DNA of 64,000 nucleotides. Origin: Ursus arctos (lineage: Eukaryota; Chordata; Mammalia; Carnivora; Ursidae). Position 1 is the stretch's first letter, and each line of letters opens with the position of its first letter. The stretch is taken from contig NW_026622874.1 of the NCBI RefSeq assembly GCF_023065955.2, forward strand, positions 27,844,772-27,908,771, read 5' to 3'. The translations under genes were made by a program, and so were the position numbers. This document shows positions 11,381 through 23,053 of the stretch, in pieces. Under the pieces are notes generated by a model that was not told where the DNA came from, did no database searches, and worked only from the letters and a program-made list of their open reading frames with translations.

Positions 11381-13252
11381 AGGAAAATAAAAGAGAAGTT
11401 ACCCTGTACCTTGGGAGATGCCAATCAGAAATCCGCTGTCCTTCTTCCATGTCAGTCCTGGAAAAATGCTGTGGTGTCAGAAGTAACCGAGGTGAAGCCA
11501 GCGGCCGAGGAATGCCCTCCACATGGTTATTTTCCTTTTTCAGACTAGAAACTTTGAGGATCAGTGACTTTGCAATCATGGCCATGATAGAGTTTCCTGG
11601 TGAACGTTCTGGGTGTGGTGCCAAGAAGCAGACATGCTTAGAAAAGGACAATGTGGTTTCAACAGCCTCCTTTCTGGCCTCCTTCAGAATCCAAGCTTTC
11701 AGTCTAGGTAAGTGATTGAGCGTTGTCTCCAGAGCTTTTTCTGGCTCTGTCGTTTTTCTTTATCAACACAGTCCTGGCCTGGCCTGTGCTACAGAGTGGA
11801 TGTGGGTGGGGGAGGGGCGGAGGGAGGTGAGGGCAGCGCCAGGATAGCCTCTTTCCTGCAGGACTCGACTCGAAAGCCTACCGCCTGTCCCCTGCAATCC
11901 AAGTCTCTTGTTTTGAAGAGCTTACTATGTGCCAAGTAATATTTAACAAACACAGATGAGCCATAGGAGATGAGGGAGAGAACCAGCGTGCCAAGATGTA
12001 TTGGAGGAGATTTCGAGGGAGCTGCAGGAGGGAAGGCGTGCAGTTCTAGGTGGGTTCAGGATGCAGCTGGATGAGGAGAAAGGGAGGAGTTTTCAGGTGT
12101 CCTCCAACAAAAAAACTTCCTCTTTTTTTTGTTGACTTTATTGGTTTGCTGGTCAGAGAAATCAACCTGGTTTTATTGAGAGTAAAGCTGATATGACACT
12201 AACTTATAATAAATGCCCAGGGTTTGATTAGCCAATGAGAAAAGGGATTTATAGTCTCTCTCCAATTTGCAAATGTATATTAAAACCCACTGTATGTTTA
12301 TTGCAGACAGAACTAGTGATGTGATTTGTAGGGTTCAGTCCAAAATGAAAACGTGTGGTTCTTTGTTTAAAATTATTAAGAATTTCAAGAGGGTGACAGC
12401 AGAGCAGTAAAGCAAATGTGGGGCTCTCCTAAGTGGGGGACTCCGTGTGAGTGCACAGGGCGCATGCCTGTGAAGCTGGCCCTGACTGCAGAGGAAAGAT
12501 GAGAAAGCCAACTTCTCTGATCACCTCCCATGCAGAATCTCTGCAGCACTCAGAAGACACCTGTGGTTTGAGTATCAATTTACTGAACTGTGAGACATTA
12601 ATAGATCGCCGTGAGTGAGAAGGAGAATGGAAGGCAGGGACCAAGCATTCATAAAAGAAAACAGAGTGGGCAAGAAGGCAGGCTGGACTAGAGTCAGAAA
12701 GTCCTGGGTTTACACTCAAATCTTATCCCCAGTCAGATTTATGAACTTAGCTGTGAGAGAGGAATAGGCAAGCGTTCCTGTTCTAAGAGTCTCCCAGAGC
12801 TGATGTGCGCTCCAAGGATGACTATGTGAACGTCAAGTACAGAGTGCTGGCAAGTCAGTGCTCTTGGTCCAGGCAATGTGCACCACACATTGGGAGGTGA
12901 GTTGATGAGCTAGTCAGCCAGTCAGGATTTATGAGGCCTCCTTTGTGCGCAACATTATGGCAAGTGCCATAGTTACTGCAGTGATAACTCGGGAGACACT
13001 GGTGCTTGGAACCAGGCTGATGGATCCTGTCTCTGAGTATTCCACATTCCCCAGACCCTGGAAGAAGAACCTTCAAGTGAAGGTATGCAAGTCCTTAGAA
13101 GGTACCTAGTCCACTCATGAGTGTTTACATGAGTCGGGAAACCAGCTCTGGAAGAGGCTACATTAACCATGAGAAATACAAAGAACTGTGAATTTGATGA
13201 GCAGAAATGATATCTGTCTGCTGATATCTGTTCAGTTAGAAAGCTCCATTAA

Positions 13253-13450
13253 GGGGCGCCTGGGTGGCGCAGTCGTTAAGCGTCTGCCTTCGGCTCAGGG
13301 CGTGATCCTGGCGTTGCGGGATCGAGTCCCACATCGGGCTCCTCGGCTGGGAGCCTGCTTCTTCCTCTCCCTCTCCCCTGCTGTGTTCCCTCTCTCGCTG
13401 GCTTTCTCTCTGTCACATAAATAAATAAAATCTTAAAAAAAAAAAAAAAA
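13253..13450 (+). mobile_element. Full-length carnivore SINE with perfect target duplication
   Basis: The element starts GGGCGCCTGGGTGGCGCAG and ends AAATAAATAAAATCTT plus poly(A). It is flanked by an identical 15-bp duplication, AGAAAGCTCCATTAA, at 13238-13252 and 13451-13465. The head GTCGTTAAGCGTCTGCCTTC is typical of the subfamily I associate with bears and related arctoids. The perfect duplication and near-consensus sequence point to a fairly recent insertion. Confidence 0.95.
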
Positions 13451-13689
13451 AGAAAGCTCCATTAAAATGCAAGACACACAGCTCTAAATAGAGAGCTGAG
13501 GGGTGCAAGGGGTGCCTGGCCCTCACTCAGGCTCTGTTCCCTGTTCCTGGTCCTTTCTCTGACAGCTGTTTTTGATGAGGACTAATCATGTCTTCATGCC
13601 CCACTCTGGCAACCACCATCACTCTTACATCGAGGACCAGAAACTCTCAAGGAAGTATTTCCATCACCTTGGCTAGGACTGTCTCTGAC

Positions 13690-13896
13690 GAAAAGAGATG
13701 TAAATAGCTTCATATTCCCAAATGGGCCTGATTGTTGTGTACTGCTTTGGGGTAAATTGCCCTATTAAAGTGACAGCACCCAGGGAGCCCATGCCCAAAC
13801 TCCTGCCCTTAGAAATAATGAGATAATGAATATGTATTGCTTTCAGCCACTAAACGTGTTGCAATTTGTTACACAGCCATAGCAAACTGATACATA
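13690..13896 (+). repeat. MaLR-type LTR fragment (MLT1-like)
   Basis: The sequence ends TTTCAGCCACTAAACG, then AATTTGTTACACAGCCATAG and CAAACTGATACA. That is the typical 3' end of MaLR solo LTRs, preceded by an eroded AACTCCTGCCCTTAGAAATAA region. It is non-coding and degraded; the subfamily is uncertain. Confidence 0.45.
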
Positions 13897-13917
13897 TTGT
13901 GATCATTTATTATCATA

Positions 13918-14142
13918 TAGTAATAACTGCCACTCGTGGAGTGTCTACTGTGCACTTGGCTTTTTATAAGGGCATTTATACATATTCTCTTAATTCTTAC
14001 AACTTGGTGATGGAGGTAGTTTAAGGACTATTTTAGAGATGAAGAAACTGAGGTTCAAGTAACTTGTTCAAGAGCACAGAATAAGAAATGGGAGGAGGGA
14101 TTTGAACCCAGGTCCATCTTATCTAGAGTTCATGCCCATGAC
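13918..14142 (+). repeat. MIR SINE
   Basis: Diagnostic order is visible: GAGTGTCTACTGTGCAC, CATATTCTCTTAATTCTTAC, GATGAAGAAACTGAGG, AAGTAACTTGTTCAAG and GATTTGAACCCAGGTC. This is a long, fairly complete MIR. Confidence 0.7.
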
Positions 14143-14494
14143 ATATGAGGGCGATTTTCTTTCATTGTGGTTTCTTTCTTTCTTTCCCAGCCTCCATCCA
14201 ATCCATTACGTTCCGGGTTTGGTAACATATCAAGATCCTACTACATGCTTGGATTTCCCTACCCCCCTTCCACTCTCAGTTCTGCAAAGTGCTCAGGAAA
14301 CCTGCCCATCTCCTCTCCAAGTGCCTGGACACCAAGCCCTCCTCAGAGACACATAGCACCCCCAGCGCTTCTCAGGCAGGGCTCCCCTAAGAGTTACTCT
14401 TGCTGCCTCCAGGGTCAAGGTTCCAGGAGCTGTAGGCTCGGGGTTCTTCACAAGGGAAACTGTATCAAGTGGACACTGCTATTGACATTGTAGT

Positions 14495-14550
14495 ATGTAT
14501 TCATTTTCTAAGGCTGAGTAACAAAATACCACAAATTCAGTGGTGCAGTG
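14495..14550 (-). repeat. Short MaLR LTR-like fragment
   Basis: TTCTAAGGCTGAGTAACAAA followed by ATACCACAAATTCAGTGG resembles the reverse strand of MaLR LTR ends. It is too short for firm assignment. Confidence 0.35.
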
Positions 14551-14718
14551 TGCAATAACGGGGCATAGTGCAGGCAGCAGGGGCCTTTTGAATCAGATAT
14601 ATTTGGATTTAACTTTTGGATTCCTTGAACCTCCTACTTACCAGCACTTAGCCAAGAGCTAGCACGTAGAAGACACTCATTCAAGTTTGTCAAACAAATC
14701 AATGAAGTTAAGAAATAC

Positions 14719-14751
14719 TGATGATGATGATGATGATGATGACGATGACGG
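14719..14751. repeat. (GAT)n trinucleotide repeat
   Basis: Eight TGA/GAT units followed by two GAC-containing variants. The aspartate-rich frame across it (14687-14869) is a by-product of the repeat. Confidence 0.9.
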
Positions 14752-16273
14752 TGACCATGCAGCAAGATGGTGGAATAGGAAGACTTCCAGAAACCAGGTA
14801 AGAAGTCATAGTACCCCAGGCAAACTCCAAGCCAATAACAGCCGCGTTGAAACAGCTTCATCCACTTGAAATCAGAAACCATTAAAGACCTGGAGACTGT
14901 GTAGCAGAGACAGCCAACACAATGATCCCCCACATTGGTTCATGGTCTTTGGAAGACACCCTGAAAATGTAGGTGCTCAGACAATACCACCAATACTTTA
15001 CTATAGTAAAGAAAGAAGAGGTCAGAGAAACCTTGTTGGAGCTTCTGGATGTTTCTTATCGTTTGAGACCTGAGCAGAGTCAAGTGCATCTGGTAGCCTT
15101 AATGAAATGTATGTCTACTAATTTATATATTTTGTGACTGGAATTGTTTTATGATTTGGGATCTGGTTTATTTATAATGCCTTGTAAAGTTGTAGATAAT
15201 AATTTACATTTCGTTACACATTGAATAAATCATTTTCATTGAAAAAAATTTAGCAGCACTAATTTATTATCTCAGGTTTTTGTGCAGCAAGAGTCTTGGT
15301 AGAGTTTGGTGTGCTCTGTATCTCACCAGACTGAAATCAAGGTGAGGGCTTGTGATCTTAGGTAAGGCTTGAAGGTCTCCTTCAAGCTCTACAGTTGGTG
15401 GCAGGATTCAGGTCTTTGGGGATATAGTTAAAAAGGTCCTGTTTTCGTGCTGGCTGGTAACTAGGGACAATTTTCAGTTCTCAGAGGCTGCCGTCGGATC
15501 CTTGCCATGTGGCCCCCTCCATAGACAGTTCACACCATGCATTTCAAGGCCAGCAGGAGAATCTTTAGGATCTCACCTGATCAGTCTAGGAACACTTATG
15601 ATAATGTCACTTTTGATCAACTGCTTAGGGACCTTAATTATGTCTGCAAAATACCTTCATCCTTGCCATATAATTGGGAGTGAGAGCACATCATATTTGT
15701 TGGATCTGCCCACACTCAGAGTGAGGGGACTGCATGAGATATGTACCTCAGGGATGGGAAGGTTAGGGGCTGCCCAAATATTGCCAACCACCCAGAACTT
15801 GAAGAGAGCACAGCCATCCCTGAAGACTAGAGGACCCTGAGAGGTTAGAAGAGTGGGTGTCACTCTTCATGGTGCTTGAGGGAACCCACAGGTGGATGAC
15901 GGCAGTTGCGCGTCATGGACCTCCAAAGCACGATGTAACACTGATGGCTTGAAGTCCCTTAATCCAGGGAAATGTAGGACTTTCTTTCAGTTTGAGTATT
16001 CCCACAGTTTTCAGAAACACATTTCCTTCCATGCATTTTGTTCTCGTTTATGGTGTGGCAAAAATTATTACTATTGTTTCGAGAAAAATATTTATTATGA
16101 CTGTTTACAATTTTCCTCCTTAGTCCTGGTTTTTAACAGGGAATAATTAGTGTTACTAGGGGCAGCTCTAAGGCTTTTGTTTGTTGTGGAAAATCTAGGT
16201 AATAGGCATATGATAGAGAATATTTTTTTTTTATTCTCCTTTCTTATTGTTATGAGAAGAAACACATCATTTC

Positions 16274-16289
16274 TTTTTTTTTTAAGATT

Positions 16290-16328
<39 letters not shown>

Positions 16329-16498
16329 CTTACTTACTTACTTACTTATTTGAGAGAGAGAGAGAGAGAGTGAGAGAGAGAGAGAGCATGAGTAGGGGAA
16401 GGGGCAGAGGGAGAAGCAGATTTCCGGCTGAGCAGGGAGCCCAATGTGGGGCTTGATCCCGGGATGCCAGGATCATGACCTGAGCCACCCAGGCACCT
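16274..16498 (-). mobile_element. Carnivore SINE with internal deletion and expanded tail
   Basis: A reverse-strand SINE is flanked by a perfect 15-bp duplication, GAAACACATCATTTC, at 16259-16273 and 16499-16513. Its tail carries a long (ATTT)n then (ACTT)n microsatellite (about 16,290-16,350) followed by (GA)n. The tRNA-related head is shortened: the sequence passes from GACCTGAGCC directly to ACCCAGGCACC, where other copies have about 25 extra bases between two TGAGCC repeats. Confidence 0.93.
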
Positions 16499-16623
16499 GA
16501 AACACATCATTTCATCATACTTTCACACGTATTTTCCAGTTTCTTACTTATTCTGCCCGTTATACAGAATCTTTTATGTTTCTCCTGGAGACATCTTTCT
16601 TGGAATTATTGGGTTCCTGTTCC

Positions 16624-16809
16624 TTTTTTTTTTTTTTAAGATTTTATTTATTTATTTGACACAGAGACAGCCTGCAAGAGAGGGAACACAAGCAGGGGGA
16701 GTGGGAGAGGAAGAAGCAGGCTCCCAGCGGAAGAGCCTGATGTGGGGCTCCTGGGATCACGCCCTGAGCCAAAGGCAGACACTTAACGACTGAGCCCCCC
16801 AGGCGCCCC
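16624..16809 (-). mobile_element. Carnivore SINE with perfect target duplication
   Basis: A reverse-strand SINE ending GACTGAGCCCCCCAGGCGCCCC is flanked by the 15-bp repeat TTGGGTTCCTGTTCC at 16609-16623 and 16810-16824. Body motifs GCAGGGGGAGTGGGAGAGG and GAAGAAGCAGGCTCCCAGC match other copies in the window. It lies only about 110 bp from the preceding SINE. Confidence 0.94.
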
Positions 16810-17089
16810 TTGGGTTCCTGTTCCAGTGAGAATGAACCATAGTCTGAGGCTGCTGCACAGCTGTCAGTCTGTCTCCTATATAATTCCTGGTTTGGTTTAC
16901 TTTTTCTTCATTCCCCATTTTTTTCCCCTTTGGTTTTTCACCTTCATTCTGTTGGAATACATCTCAGGTAAATCTTTCAGAAAGAGTACATGGGAAATAG
17001 GCTTTTGAATCAGTGCATATTGGAATGTTTACTCATGATTGATAGTTTGGATTAATATTATATTCTAGGTTTTCATAGTCAAGCTCTGA

Positions 17090-17910
17090 ATAGTGTTTTA
17101 GGGAGTAACAAAGAGTTTAAGCAGCAAATAAGAAAAGCATTCAGGCAGAGGGAACATCTATGCAAATGTACTGAGGCATGAAATAACAGGGTATATCTCG
17201 GGAACCAGGAGCAATTCAATACTGTAGGGATGTGAGGGGTAAGAATTAGGGAGAAAGTATTAGGAAATATGGCAGAAAGAACAGGTAGGGATCTTTGTCA
17301 GCCAGGCTAAGGGGATTAGATACAGTACTAAGGTGAAAGGGAACTGTAGATTAGTCCTAATCTGGGAAATACCAGAACTGTGATCCAGAAAGATTAATGA
17401 CTTACTTAGAACAGTTGAATGACGAATGACCAGGAGATTGGAAGAAAAGGAACTGGCGCAAAAGACGTAGTTTGTTACGGCTGGGTGGAGAATTGTAGAG
17501 GAGTCACCAGGGACAGATCAAAGGGGGGGTTACAAACCAAAGTTAAGGACTTCGGACCTTATTCTGGAGCAGTGGCAAAACTCTAGATTTGAATGGAGAG
17601 ACAGATTAACGCTTTAGAAAAATCACTTGATACCGTGCAGGAGAATGAATTAATGTTGGGGTAGAAAGACTGAAGACAGGGAGGCCAATCACAATATTGT
17701 TCACTTCTTGCCATTGTAGAACCTGGGATGAGAGTTGACAGGACCTGAATTTGGGTACTGTGGCTGGACAAGAGTGAATGGGTTTGAGTGATACAAGGAA
17801 CATGAATAAAATAATGGTTGATCAGATGCGGGAATCGAGAGAAGAAAGACAGAATGACTTGTGGGTTCTCAGGTTGGTCCAGTGGATGGATGAATGACTC
17901 CATTCACTTA
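17090..17910 (+). repeat. Probable ancient interspersed repeat, family not assigned
   Basis: Segments such as GGCAGAGGGAACATCTATGC, CTTATTCTGGAGCAGTGG, AGAAAAATCACTTGATACC and ACAGGGAGGCCAATCACAAT follow the order of a common mammalian dispersed repeat that I recognise only by pattern. No coding frame is supported. Confidence 0.35.
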
Positions 17911-18399
17911 GGAAAAGACATTTTGGGGGAAAGATGTCATAATTTGGTATAAAGCAGTTGAGTCGCCTGTGGATCTCTTTCCTTCTCTCCTTAAATGAAA
18001 ATCACTTTCATCTGTCTGGTGAAGCAAAGAAAAGAGCTTAGTGTGTTTCCTTCTCCAGAGCAATAGAACATTCTCCTCATCACCCCATCCTCTCCTGGAA
18101 ATATCCCCCCTTTGGCTTCCTGGCTTTAGAGGGACCGTCTTCTTTCAAATGCTCTCCATTTACTCCAAACATAGGGGTCCTTTTAAAGTTGCCAAACCCT
18201 GGACCTAGAACTGTTTTCCCTCCTCTTTGGTCACATGATACTTACTCTTTCCATATCAGTGCCAAGGCAGTGCCTCAGGGAAGCCTGGCTGCTCCCGTCC
18301 CAGCCCTGGGGACACTTGTTACCCTATGACCCTTGCCTTCACATTACGAAGTTTCTGCACCAATAAAGAACTTTGGAGTCTATGTGGGTCCTTTGTTTT

Positions 18400-18512
18400 T
18401 GTGAATAACTGTCTTCCCCACTAGAGCATAGTCTCCACCAGGGTAAAAACTATGTCTTACTCATCACTGTTTTCACGAAGCCTAGAACAAATGTTTGTTG
18501 AAGGAATGAAAG
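18400..18512 (+). repeat. L2 LINE 3' end fragment
   Basis: CCCACTAGAGCATAGTCTCC, then GGGTAAAAACTATGTCTTAC, then GCCTAGAACAAATG and TTGTTGAAGGAATGAA is the classic L2 3'-end order. Sequence to the left (from about 18.0 kb) may be part of the same copy. Confidence 0.55.
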
Positions 18513-19134
18513 AGAAGAATGGCCTGGAGCTTAGTGTGGCTGTGACCACAGAGGCTTTCTGCCCCCAGAGTGAAATGACTCTTCTCAGACAACTCTCAGC
18601 AGCTGTTGAGAAGCTGCGTGGCTAATTCCCAGACAGCAGTTTATCACGGGCGTGTGGGGGCCACCGCACACAGTTCCGGCAAAACTGTAGGTCTCTGAGA
18701 TGCGCCACTTCGAGTTCTGATCCGGGGAAGCCACCCTTGCTGCCTGGTCCCTCTGAGCAACGACCAGCAGGAAGCTTGCAATTCTACCTACAGACGAGGG
18801 GCACATGCAACCAAAGTGCTCCCCTTTTGGTGCATTTGCTCTCTGGAGACCACGAGCTCCTTGAGGATTAATGGTCATGTCCTTTTCTCCCTGGACCCAG
18901 CTGAGTGCTGGCCACGTAAGATGAGCTCAATACAAATGTGTTAAATAAGCAAATGTATACATTAAGGTGGAGCTACTGATCTGCCACCATATCATTTTTT
19001 TACAGTAAAATTTCTTTCATGCATTATTTTAAAATTATAAAAGCAATACAATACAACTTATAAAAATTCAAATAATAAAAAGATTGCACCGTAAAAAATA
19101 AAAGATGCCCTTCATGTCTCCTCTGCAATCCCGA

Positions 19135-19285
19135 GTATCTATCTATTGTCTGTCTACTTATCTATCTCTGTCTATCTATCTTTCTATCTATTTTCTATCT
19201 ATCTATCTATCTCTATCTATCTATCCATCCATCCATCCATCCATCCATCCATCCATCCATCCTATCATCTGTTTGTCTATCTCTG
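19135..19285. repeat. (TATC)n/(CATC)n compound tetranucleotide repeat
   Basis: Interrupted CTAT units are followed by an uninterrupted run of about ten ATCC units, then a further degenerate CTAT part. It is a likely length-variable microsatellite. Confidence 0.95.
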
Positions 19286-19324
19286 GTACAAATTACTCCA
19301 GACCATTTAGAATCAAGCAATAGG

Positions 19325-19445
19325 CTGGGGTGCCTGGGTGGCTCAGCCGGTTGGGGATCTGACTCTTGATTTTGTCTCAGGTCATGATCTGAGGGTCATG
19401 AGATCAAGTCCTGGGTCAGGCCCCACTCTTAAGAACCTCTCTTCC
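19325..19445 (+). mobile_element. 5' part of a carnivore SINE split by an L1
   Basis: The sequence begins GGGGTGCCTGGGTGGCTCAG and continues through GGTCATGATCTGAGGGTC to CCCACTCTT. The L1 interrupts it after AAGAACCTCTCTTCC. The remainder of the SINE (CT-rich body, CTCTGCCCCTCCCCC, CTCTCTCTC tail) resumes at 21,491 and ends near 21,553. Confidence 0.9.
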
Positions 19446-20741
19446 CCTTAAATTTGTATGGAAACAGAAAAGGCCCCGAATCTCCAAGGAACTGTTGAAA
19501 AGGAAAAACAAAGCTGGGGGCATCACAATGCCGGATTTCGAGCTGTACTACAAAGCTGTGATCACAAAGACAGCATGGTACTGGCACAAAAACAGACACA
19601 TAGGCCAATGGAACAGAATAGAGAGCCCAGAAATGGACCCTCGGCTCTTTGGGCAACTAATATTTGATAAAGCAGGAAAAAACATCCGGTGGGAAAAAGA
19701 CAGTCTCTTCAATAAATGGTGCTGGGAAAATTGGACAGCTACATGCAAGAGAATGAAACTTGACCACTATCTCACACCATACACAAAAATAAACTCCAAA
19801 TGGATGAAAGACCTCGATGTGAGGCAGGAATCCATCAAAATTCTAGAGGAGAACATAGGCAACAACCTCTACGACATCGGCCAAAGCACCTTTTTCATGA
19901 CACATCCCCAAAGGCAAGAGAAACAAAAGATAAAATGAATTTATGGGACTTCATCAAGATTAAAAGTTTCTGCACAGCCAAGGAAACAGTCAGAAAAACT
20001 AAGAGGCAGCCCACGGAATGGGAGAATATATTTGTAAATGACACTACAGATAAAGGACTGGTATCCAAGATCTACAAAGAACTTCTCAAACTCAATACAT
20101 GAGAAACAAATAAACAAATCAAAAAATGGGCAGAAGATATGAACAGACACTTTTCCAATGAAGACATACAAATGGCTAACAGACACATGAAAAAATGTTC
20201 AAAATCATTAGCCATCAAGGAAATTCAAATCAAAACCACACTGAGATACCACCTTACGCCAGTTAGAATGGCAAATATAGACAAGGCAAGAAACAACAAT
20301 TGTTGGAGAGGATGTGGAGAAAGGGGATCCCTCCTACATTGTTGGTGGGAATGCAAGTTGGTACAGCCACTCTGGAAAACAGTGTGGAGGTCCCTTAAAA
20401 AGTTAAAAATTGAGCTACCCTATGATCCAGCCATTGCACTACTGGGTGTTTACCCCAAAGATACAGACGTAGTGAAGAGAAGGGCCATATGCACCCCAAT
20501 GTTCATAGCAGCAATGTCCACAGTAGCTAAATCGTGGAAGGAGCCGAGATGCCCTTCAACAGATGACTGGATTAAGAAGTTGTGGTCCATATATACAATG
20601 GAATATTACTCAGCAATCAGAAAGAATGAGTTCTCAACATTTGCTACAACATGGACGGCACTGGAGGAGATAATGCTTAGTGAAATAAGTCAAGCAGAGA
20701 AAGACAACTATCATATGATTTCTCTCATCTATGGAACATAA
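19446..20741 (+). pseudogene. L1 ORF2 C-terminal remnant (frameshift and stop)
   Basis: The frame runs from about 19,446 with motifs such as [14 protein letters not shown] and AWYWHKNRH, as in mammalian L1 ORF2 proteins. Near 19,905 the homologous reading shifts to another frame. That frame carries one in-frame TGA at 20100-20102 and then continues ([19 protein letters not shown]-like [30 protein letters not shown]) to a TAA ending at 20741. It is a decayed fragment with no host function implied. Confidence 0.9.
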
Positions 20742-21454
20742 GAACTAGGATGATCGGTAGGGGAAGAAAGGGATAAAGAAAGGGGGGGTAATCAGAAGGG
20801 GGAATGAAACATGAGAGACTATGGACTATGAGAAACAAACTGAGGGCTACAGAGGGGAGGGGGGTGGGGGAATGGGATAGACCGGTGACAGGTAGTAAGG
20901 AGGGCACATATTGCATGGTGCACTGGGTGTTATACACAACTAATGAATCATCGAGCCTTACATCGAAAACCGGGGATGTACTGTATGGTGACTAACATAA
21001 TATAATAAAAAATCATTATTAATAAAAAAAAAAAAAAGAAAGAACGAGTTCTCAACATTTGCTACAACATGGATGGCACTGGAGGAGATAATGCTAAGTG
21101 AAATAAGTCAAGCAGAGAAAGACAACTATCATATGATTTCTCTCATCTATGGAACATAAGAACTAGGATGATCGGTAGGGGAAGAAAGGGATAAAGAAAG
21201 GGGGGGTAATCAGAAGGGGGAATGAAACATGAGAGACTATGGACTATGAGAAACAAACTGAGGACTTCAGAGGGGAGGAGGGTGGGGGAATGGGATAGAC
21301 CGGTGATGGGTAGTAAGGAGGGCACGTATTGCATGGTGCACTGGGTGTTATATGCAACTAATGAATCATCGAGCCTTACATCGGAAACCAGGGATGTACT
21401 GTATGGTGACTAACATAATATAATAAAAAAATCATTAAAAAAATAAATAATAAA
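20619..21454 (+). repeat. Tandem pair of L1 3' ends, 418-bp period
   Basis: The sequence starting AGAAAGAATGAGTTCTCAAC at 20,619 recurs at 21,037 as AGAAAGAACGAGTTCTCAAC and continues in parallel through the ORF2 stop, the 3'UTR and the AATATAATAAAA tail. About ten or so substitutions separate the copies over roughly 390 bp, so they are not a very recent local duplication. Confidence 0.92.
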
Positions 21455-21857
21455 TAAAAAAAGGCAACACATGCTGAAAAAAAAAAAAAAAAGAACCTCT
21501 CTTCCTCTCTCTCTGCCCCTCCCCCACTAATGTACACTCTTTCTCTCTCTCAACAAAAAGCACCAATTAAGTTCTCAATTACTCATTGTTAGATGTATAA
21601 ATGAATATAATTTTAAATATAAATGTGATTATGTGATTTACTATATTTCATAAAATCTAAGAGGCATCAATTGTAAGGTATGCCATCCTTTTATGTTCTA
21701 GAAGAAAAAAGTGCTACCTATTATAATTGCTAGGAGCTATTGATTGTATGATGCACCACAATGTCAGAAGTATTGATATGTAGGAAAAAAATGATTTTTA
21801 GAATCAACAAAATATAGTAATATATTATTCTGCTCCCAGACTTTTGTAGTTAGTAAT

Positions 21858-22055
21858 CTTTTTTAAGATTATATTTATTTATTTGACAGAGAGACTAGCC
21901 AGTGAGAGAGGGAACACAAGCAGGGGGAGTGGGAGAGGAAGAAGCAGGCTCCCAATGGAGCTGGGAGCCCGATGCGGGGCTCGATCCCAGGACTCTGGGA
22001 TCACGCCCTGAGCTGAAGGCAGACGCTTAACGACTGAGCCACTCAGGCGCTCCAC
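21858..22055 (-). mobile_element. Carnivore SINE with short target duplication
   Basis: A reverse-strand SINE runs from a T-rich/TTTATTTATTT tail to GACTGAGCCACTCAGGCGCTCC. It is flanked by TAGTTAGTAAT at 21847-21857 and 22056-22066. Confidence 0.9.
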
Positions 22056-22359
22056 TAGTTAGTAATTTGCCCTGAAGATCTTTCTGTGTTGTTATATAAA
22101 GATCTATCTCATTTTAAAAATTATTCTGTAGTATTCCATATAAGGATAGCAAATAATTTATTTAATCATTCATCTACAGATGGATTATAATTACTGATTT
22201 GAGAACAGTGTTTTAAATAAAATTTCTTATATATTTTTGTATATTTTGTGAATATATCCAATTTATCCGATTCCCAGAGGTAGAATTACTAGATCATATT
22301 AAAATTTGACAGTTACTGTCAATTTGTCCTCTAAAAAATCTATCTATCCGTCTATTTAC

Positions 22360-22574
22360 TTTAAAGATTTATTTATTTATTTGAGAGAGAGAGCGCGAGT
22401 GCACGTGTGTACGCACAAGAGGGGGAGGGGCAGAGGGAGAGAGAGAGAATCCTCAAGCTGACCCACTGATGTGTGAGGAGCCTGACACAGGGCTCAATCT
22501 CAGGACCCCTGGATCAGGACCCGAGTCAAAATCAAGAGGAGGATGCTTTGCCGACTGAGCCACCCAGACGTCCC
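22360..22574 (-). repeat. Older carnivore SINE
   Basis: This reverse-strand copy has a GATTTATTTATTTATTTGAG tail, GAGA-rich and GGGGAGGGGCAGAGGGAG body, and a GCCGACTGAGCCACCCAGACG head. More substitutions than in other copies, and no clear target duplication, suggest greater age. Confidence 0.85.
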
Positions 22575-23053
22575 TAAAATATATCTACTTACAATCTTGC
22601 AATAATATCTCAGAATGCCTATTTCCCCATAGCCTTGTCAAAATTGGGTAACATCAAAAGTTTCCATTTTTCTAATCTAATTGGCAAAAAAATGGTGTTT
22701 TTATGTTTTAATTTGCACTTCTCTTGCCTGTTGAGTTAAGCACATTTTCACATATTCACTAGCCACATTTACTACTTCTTTGGTATCTTGAATATTCATG
22801 TCCTTTGACAATTTTACTACTGAGTGGTAAGTTTTTTTATTGACTTATTGGTGTGGTTTGTACAGTAAGGCTCATTAGTCTAAATCTAATATGTATTTTC
22901 TTTTTATTTTCTCTGTTTTCCACTTCTGTTATTGTTGCTGATATGTAACTTTTTATATAGGCATACCTTTAATTTTACTTTTTTATGGCTTCAGGCTTGT
23001 TCTTTGTTGTTTAAAATATCTTCCAAACTGCAAGATGGTGGAATTAATTTTCT

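Larger units (their letters stand above)
19446..21490 (+). mobile_element. 5'-truncated L1 with duplicated 3' end, inserted in a SINE
   Basis: A LINE-1 fragment of about 2.05 kb holds the C-terminal part of ORF2 (reverse transcriptase/C-terminal region, about 19,446-20,741), a 3'UTR with GGGGG-rich segments, a poly(A)/TAATAAAA tail, then a second copy of the last 120 bp of ORF2 plus 3'UTR (from 21,037). The whole is bounded by a perfect 15-bp target duplication, AAGAACCTCTCTTCC, at 19431-19445 and 21491-21505, with the nick at TT/AAGA as expected for L1 endonuclease. The element cannot be active: it lacks ORF1, most of ORF2 and the 5'UTR, and its ORF2 frame is broken. Confidence 0.95.

Noticed and set aside
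13253..13330. tRNA-like sequence with polymerase III box features
   Set aside because: It is the tRNA-derived head of a SINE with a target-site duplication, not a tRNA gene.
19135..19285. Array of short direct repeats that might suggest CRISPR
   Set aside because: It is a tetranucleotide microsatellite with no spacers, in a mammalian genome.
20139..20741. 200-codon open frame that could be read as a gene
   Set aside because: It is the C-terminal end of L1 ORF2 within a truncated element flanked by target duplications.
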